From Anagrus nilaparvatae (taxonomy: Eukaryota; Arthropoda; Insecta; Hymenoptera; Mymaridae), in the NCBI GenBank assembly GCA_022575985.1, contig JAKSXM010000272.1, positions 20,766,501-20,830,500 on the forward strand: a DNA stretch of 64,000 nt, read 5' to 3'. The notes beneath the pieces were generated by a model, which was not told the DNA's origin, searched no databases, and saw only the letters and a list, made by a program, of their open reading frames with translations. Numbering within the stretch: the stretch's first letter is position 1; each line of letters opens with the position of its first letter. Positions 59,101-64,000 of this stretch are shown here, one piece after another. The position numbers were made by a program, and so were the translations under genes.

Positions 59101-61728
59101 AAAGAAATATCCTTCTTCAACAAAATATTACAAAATACGTTCGATGTGGTATAAAACAATTTAAACTTTTTCAAAAACATTCACTCAACTTATATTTTAT
59201 AAAAATAAAATTTACTTCAATTTTTAGGAGAAAAATTTTTAAAAACTCCAGTTATCGGAGAAATGGTAGCAGCTCCATTTTTAGATGGTAATTACTATAG
59301 AGCAGTTGTTATTAAAGTTGATAAATTAAGAGCTTTAGTAAAATATGTTGATTTTGGAAATGAATATATTTGTTTTTTAAAAAATTTATACATCCTTCCA
59401 AATTATTTGAAAGAAGTATGTGATTTTTCTACAGATAAATTTTTAAAATAACTATCTATTAATAAGTTTTTTTATTCTTAATATAAAAAGGAACCTTCGT
59501 GCATAAAAAAAGTATCATTGACAGATGTACCTACAGATGACCCGTTAACTGAAGAAGCTGCTCAATATTTACAATCTTTAATTATCGAGTCTATTCCATT
59601 AACTTGTACTTTTGATGGAAAAGCAGAAAATGGTGTAGTATTAAAAACTGTAAATGGGGAAAATGTTAATCAAAATTTAATACACTATTTAAAACCATAT
59701 TATGAAAGATTTAATCCTGATGAAGGTAATTTAATCACAGATTTTATTTTTTATCGCAGTCAATGAAAATAAATTAATGTTACTTTGACAAAGTTTAAAA
59801 TGTTTTTCTTGATTTATATGATTAAATAAAAAATTATTTTTATTTCAGAAAGAGAGTGTTTAATGTTTCATTATCTTCCAAATTTACCACTAGGAAAAGA
59901 AGGAGAAACCAAAGAGGTTTTATTACTATCGACTATTTCTTCTGGCAAGGGTTACTTTATGTGCCCAATTGATAAAGATGCTATAGTTCATATACATGAA
60001 AAAATGCCGAAATTGGTAAGTGCCGAAGTTTAAAAGTTATTTTAAAAGTAAATAATTATGTAAAAAAAAAATTTTTTGTCTGGCTGACTTTGTTTAAAAA
60101 GTGTGTTTTTTTTTGCTAAAAATTACAAGTATTTTTTTGCTTTTGAAATAAAATATCGGATCATTAAAAATTATTATTAAAAACAACTTATCAACCTAAC
60201 GTTTGTCCAAATAAATTTAAATAAGCTGTAAGGTGACCAGCAGATATTTAATTTAACTTAAGCCCTATAAATTTTTTCTATTTCGCCACGGTATAGTGAA
60301 ACAGAAGTAACCATTTGATTTATTTTTTAATTTAATAAATGCAAAAATTAATAACAATTTTATTTGTTAAGCAAGTAAAAAAAAAACAGCATTATAAGTA
60401 AAATATCGATGAGTGATTTTTTGTGAGTTCAGCAAAAGTTTCCAGATTGGGTCGTCAAAACCAGCTAAAAACTTTAATTTGCTAATCACCTATCCAAAAT
60501 GGACTATTTCCCCCAATTTTAACCCTTAATATTGAAAACTAAGTCCAGGGCGAATTTTTAATAAAAGTTTATAAAACTCAGTTTTACCTACATTCTTAAA
60601 ATACAGTAATTTCTGTAATAAAAAGTTTAAAAGAAAAAAATAAATAAAATAATAAATTTCACTAAAGTCCCTCTTCTCTTATAATTTTTAAACGTTTCCA
60701 GAAGAAACGGCATAAAAAAGAAGAATGAGTAGATGAGAAAAGTTAACGCGTTTTTTTTCTTCACAAATTCTCCCTGGACTTAGTTTTCAATATTAAGGGT
60801 TAAAATTGGGAAATAGTCCATTTTGGATAAGTAATTAGCAAAAAAAAGTTTTTATCCGGTTTCAACGACCCAATCTGGAAACTTTTGCTGAACTTACAAA
60901 GAATCATCTCTCTATTTTACGTCGTTCAACACCTGATTTTTCATTAAATGCAAAAACAATGAGATCCCATGAGGATAGAAAATAGATTTTTGCTACAGCG
61001 TACAATAAGAAACCCTTTTTGCATCTTTCTGACATTTGTCATTTAAAAATTAAAAAAATTTTCAGCAACTGAACACTAATAAAAGTTAAATCGAGAAAAA
61101 CTCACATTTTTAGCCAAACAAGCCATAACATTCAGTTTTTATAAGATTTATTACCAATTAATTTATCTAATAACTAAAATTATATATAAATTTTCAATTT
61201 ATTTCAAACAGATATCAAAGTATGTTGATAAAACAAAAAACATCTATATTCCCAGAGATCATGAGCTTTGTATTGCAAAATATAAGACAAAATATTATAG
61301 AGGACTTTGTTTAGTTTCAAGCTACACTCCCAAAGAAAGTCAAATTTTGTTTGTTGATTATGGTAATATCGAAATAGTTAAGCATGAAAATATTCGTTTA
61401 ATGGTTAAAGATTTTTTAATGCCTGAGCGTTTAACATCAACATGTGTAATAGGTATAATTATATTAAATATTCATTTTATTTATTTCACTAAATTAAAAT
61501 TTTTTTTCTTATATATTTTAACTGAAAAATAATTTTTTAGATTTTATACCAGATGATAAATTAACTGATAAAGTATTTATGCAAAAATTTGAAAGTTACA
61601 TGAAAATTCATGAAAAGATTACCATAAAAATAAATAAGGTATTTGAAGATGATGGTGCATATGAAATAAGTTTACCAGAAATTCAAAATGAACTAGTTAA
61701 AGAAGGACTCTTATGTGATAGTAAATAA
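56175..61728 (+). CDS. vret: Vreteno-like RRM + MYND + Tudor protein (15 exons)
   Basis: Probable piRNA-pathway protein; Drosophila Vreteno, with an N-terminal RRM and Tudor domains, is needed for germline piRNA function (family knowledge). Exons: 56175-56212, 56284-56338, 56412-56659, 56729-56923, 57000-57111, 57170-57339, 57438-57803, 57886-58105, 58463-58630, 59034-59148, 59228-59415, 59491-59725, 59849-60015, 61212-61452, 61541-61728; 901 aa, all phases consistent. RRM at residues ~19-95, with RNP2 LYVANL (20-25) and RNP1 KNFAYVTY (53-60). MYND at ~233-268 (CETC, YKCQKCKNTFYCSKQC, HKTKC). Tudor-like domains at ~395-460 (degenerate, IDECR), ~568-635 (NYYRA, VDFGNEY) and ~760-835 (YYRG, VDYGNIE). 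Intron 8 holds a HINE-like element and intron 13 a foldback. Downstream tandem paralogue of the gene at 47470-51546. Confidence 0.87.
58143..58410 (+). mobile_element. HINE/Helentron-like element, copy A, in a vret intron
   Basis: It begins AACATGGAACATGGGCCAGG and ends GTGAATATGTTCCATG plus a hairpin (GGTTGTGT, loop GAAA, ACACAAACC). The middle matches copy B at 6090-6410 (CAGGGCCTGATCAGACC, ATATTTCGGGATTTAT). It lies in the intron between exons ending at 58105 and starting at 58463 and leaves the splice sites intact. Confidence 0.7.
60400..60905. mobile_element. Foldback element in vret intron 13
   Basis: The left arm (GTTCAGCAAAAGTTTCCAGA, TTGGGTCGT, AATGGACTATTTCCC, AACTAAGTCCAGGG) recurs as complement at 60770-60900. 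The arms are about 150 bp with moderate divergence, separated by about 220 bp. Non-coding; inside the transcribed intron 60016-61211. Confidence 0.75.
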
Positions 61729-61757
61729 GTCTAAAAAAGAATTATATGTATGAAAAT

Positions 61758-61975
61758 TTATTTTTCTGGACAGTAGCCACGAAAGTACGATTAGCTGGCC
61801 GCTGCGCGGCCGAGAAAATCCAAATTTCTCGCTACTGCCGCAGAAAAATTTTATACGACCCTTGTCCATAAATAAAGAATGCCCCAAATCGCAGTTTACC
61901 ATTTATAATCGTAATTTAAGTGCGATTTGGGCAATTCTTCACTTTTCTGGACACGAGCCGTAAATGTACTATTTG
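61758..61975. repeat. AAATCGC-type palindromic repeat
   Basis: It contains TTCTGGACAGTAGCC, the palindrome TGGCCGCTGCGCGGCC, and a hairpin with CCCCAAATCGCAGTTTACCA paired with TGCGATTTGGG. TTTCTGGACACGAGCCGTAAA follows. Same family as 36613-37030 and 31283-31475. It begins only about 30 bp after the vret stop codon, so probably lies in its 3'UTR. Confidence 0.65.
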
Positions 61976-62285
61976 TATATGTATTTTTAATAGTATTATG
62001 TATTTCTAATATTATTTTATGTATTATGAAATATTATGTATTTCTAATTAGTATTATGTATTTTTTACAATTTTATACCATTGACTTAATAAAAAATTAT
62101 ACCAAAGTGTTTTGGTATTTATATTTCTCAATAAATAGATCTTTTAATTATTTAAAAATTTCCTATAAAAAACGACCAATTTAAAATAAAATTTAATTTA
62201 ATAGTTTTCTAATTTTTAATTAATTTTCAATTTACTGCAAATAGAAAAAAAGCTTTTAAGAAATCTAAATATATATTTTTCATAA

Positions 62286-62345
62286 GGCTGAGTATTCAAT
62301 TTTACAAGAAAGAGAAGTTTTTTAATTGGAATAGAAGATGTGAAA
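62286..62345 (+). pseudogene. Partial duplicate of DNAI4 exon 1
   Basis: The 58-bp stretch with GTATTCAATTTTACAAGAAA, then GAGAAG and AATTGGAATAGAAGATG, aligns to 62940-62996 within DNAI4 exon 1 (GTATATTCAATTTTACAAGA, AAAATTGAAGAAGATG). It lies about 650 bp upstream, in the same orientation, with an in-frame stop. Likely a decayed local duplication. Confidence 0.6.
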
Positions 62346-62820
62346 AATTGGTTTTTCATTTTACCATTGGTTTTTTAATTAAGCTTACCTGTAAATATGA
62401 TTTTTTGATTTTGGTTTGATAACTTTTGAAACCACATATGAAAATAGCGTAACCATGGAGATTTTTTGATTATTTATGTTTTACCTATGTGAGAGTAAAC
62501 TATACGCTATTTTTAAAATTATAAATCTTTTTTTGTATAAATATTGAATTAAAAATAGTAAAAAAAGAAGATTGATAAATATTAGAAAAAAAACCAAGAT
62601 AATTAATTCATCTTAATCACTTACCTAATTTAATAATACAATGCCTTAAAAAATCTGAATAGGTATATTTCATCAATTATAATTGTGCAAAAATTTCATT
62701 ATGATAATGAGAAAAAGGATATAATTATGATATAATTATATATTATTATCAACTCCCCTAATAAATTTATTTTTCAAAACTTAAATAGAGTTTATATTTT
62801 AACAATATATAAGAGACAAA

Positions 62821-64000
62821 ATGCAGCCAAAGGCAAAAAGTAGAATGAGTATTTCAACAATTGCATCACAGTTACGAAATGAAAGCTCAGGTTCTTCAAA
62901 GCAAAGATTACATCAAAGACCTGTAAAGTCTCATGTTGCTGTATATTCAATTTTACAAGAAAGAGATCGTTTAAAAATTGAAGAAGATGGGATTGATGTT
63001 ACACCAAGAGCTCTTTCGCATCCAAATTATGCTTCACTTGAGGTAAATATTAATCAGTAACAATTTTATTAACTTATTAATTAAATAATACTATTTTTTA
63101 ATAAATAGGAACGTCGAACAGCTTTTGATGTAATTGGACAGCAAAGCTCTCATCATGGAAGTATTACTGCATTACCCCCTATCATAACAAGTTCCAGTAA
63201 AAAAAGTTCATCTTCCATTTATACGGTTTTTGATGAACCTTTGCCAAAACAAAAGCCAGATAAAACACTTCGTGAAGAGTATGCTTCTGTTGAAGATGCC
63301 CCGTCATTTTCCGTTTTATTACCTGAATTGTCGGAAGAGAAAATTGTCGATAAAGATCAAAAAGTAACTATAATTTTAAAAGAAACTGAAACATTTTTTT
63401 TGGCTGATTTTCCTCAATTAACAGAAGATGCTGGAAGTGAAGCTGGATTGGAGCAAGAATTAAAAAATCAAAATTACGAGCTTTTGACTAAAAATAGACA
63501 AGGAAGAAAATGTGTCGATGCAGAAACTCAAACACATCAAAAAATAACTAAAAATCAAAGTTCAATGATCGGAAAAGAAACCCGAAAGAATCGTTCAACA
63601 TTTATCAGTAACTGGTTGATGTATGATGATCTTAAAGAAGAAAAAGACTCGGAAAAAGATAAGAAAACAGATTCTTTACTTTTCTTTGATGACGCTGCTC
63701 GAACAATTATGCGAGTACTTGCTAGCAGTGAATATGTTCAAGCTCAAAAACGCTTTGCAGGGCTTGATCCAGAAGATGCTACAGATCCAAATTTTGAATT
63801 AAGTTATAAAGTCGAGACTTTATGGATTCATTATTTGCCAAAATTAAAAGGTCACTCTATATCAAGCATTAAATGGTGTCCTTTAAATAAAAGTTTAATA
63901 GCAGTCGGATATGCGGCAACTCCCGAGCTACAAGATTTATCTTATCCAGGAATGGTATTAATTTGGTGTGCGAAAAATCCAAAAGAACCGGATCGATGTT
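62821..64000 (+). CDS. DNAI4: DNAI4 (WDR78)-like axonemal dynein intermediate chain, 5' part
   Basis: Dynein intermediate chain family protein of cilia and flagella; DNAI4 serves assembly of axonemal dyneins in known animals. Exon 1 is 62821-63042 (74 codons) and exon 2 starts at 63109 and is open to the window edge (371 residues seen). ATG at 62821 is the first in frame, preceded by AACAATATATAAGAGACAAA. The N-terminal half is the low-complexity pre-WD region with TETFFLADFP (~176), TKNRQGRKCVDAETQT (~203-218) and NWLMYDDL. The WD-repeat part starts near residue 330 (HSISSIKWCPLNKSLIAVGY, then GMVLIWCAKNP). In insects such genes are mostly expressed in sensory ciliated neurons and testis (family knowledge). 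The 3' end lies outside the window. Confidence 0.85.

Larger units (their letters stand above)
61729..62820. other. Intergenic region between vret and DNAI4
   Basis: It contains a palindromic repeat of the AAATCGC family (61758-61975), a tandem of TATTATGTATTTCTAAT (61993-62060) and a partial copy of the DNAI4 first exon (62286-62345). The rest is AT-rich. A TATA-like ATATATAAGAG sits about 15 bp before the DNAI4 start codon, too close to be its core promoter unless the leader is extremely short. Confidence 0.55.

Noticed and set aside
1..64000. tRNA, rRNA, CRISPR arrays and bacterial-type operons
   Set aside because: I looked for tRNA T-loop motifs, rRNA cores and regularly spaced direct repeats; the only regular arrays are minisatellites within transposons.

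Overview
The window is intron-rich, strongly AT-rich eukaryotic nuclear DNA. Spliced genes with GT..AG introns, a Cys-form selenoprotein M homologue, a vreteno/TDRD1-type piRNA gene, an axonemal dynein gene, and R1-, jockey-, Penelope- and Ginger-like elements point to an insect. A hymenopteran such as a parasitoid wasp is my best guess, but that is inference. Exons were assembled by hand from reading frame, splice sites and paralogue comparison.

Layout. (1) 473-18777 (-) and 24285-35523 (-): two tandem ABHD1/ABHD3-type alpha/beta-hydrolase genes, each of seven exons with almost identical exon lengths and intact catalytic motifs. Their first introns (13.4 kb and 7.4 kb) are packed with transposable elements. 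(2) 42137-42757 (+): a four-exon SELENOM homologue with Cys in place of Sec and an ER-retrieval-like C-terminus. (3) 44464-45583 (-): an RNF185/RNF5-type membrane RING E3 ligase, convergent with SELENOM. (4) 47470-51546 (+) and 56175-61728 (+): two tandem MYND plus multi-Tudor genes. The downstream copy carries an N-terminal RRM (vreteno architecture). The upstream copy has no RRM but has an extra Tudor domain and a repeat-rich Asn/Gln linker. (5) 62821 to the window end (+): the 5' part of a DNAI4 (WDR78)-like axonemal dynein intermediate chain.

The rest is a dense collection of decayed mobile DNA: an hAT-type MITE with an 8-bp target duplication, a GC-rich R1-like non-LTR element, two jockey-like fragments, a Penelope-like element with GIY-YIG remnant and hammerhead-like motifs, a Ginger-like integrase transposon (TGT..ACA ends), four copies of a Helentron/HINE-like family with minisatellites, a paired TIR family, and many foldback (hairpin) elements, several nested in one another.

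The most interesting themes are the tandem, structurally diverged Tudor/MYND genes of the probable piRNA pathway, and the unusual density of long near-perfect inverted repeats, several inside transcribed introns, which could feed small-RNA pathways. No functional test is possible from sequence alone. RNA-seq, small-RNA and genome-wide repeat searches would decide these points.
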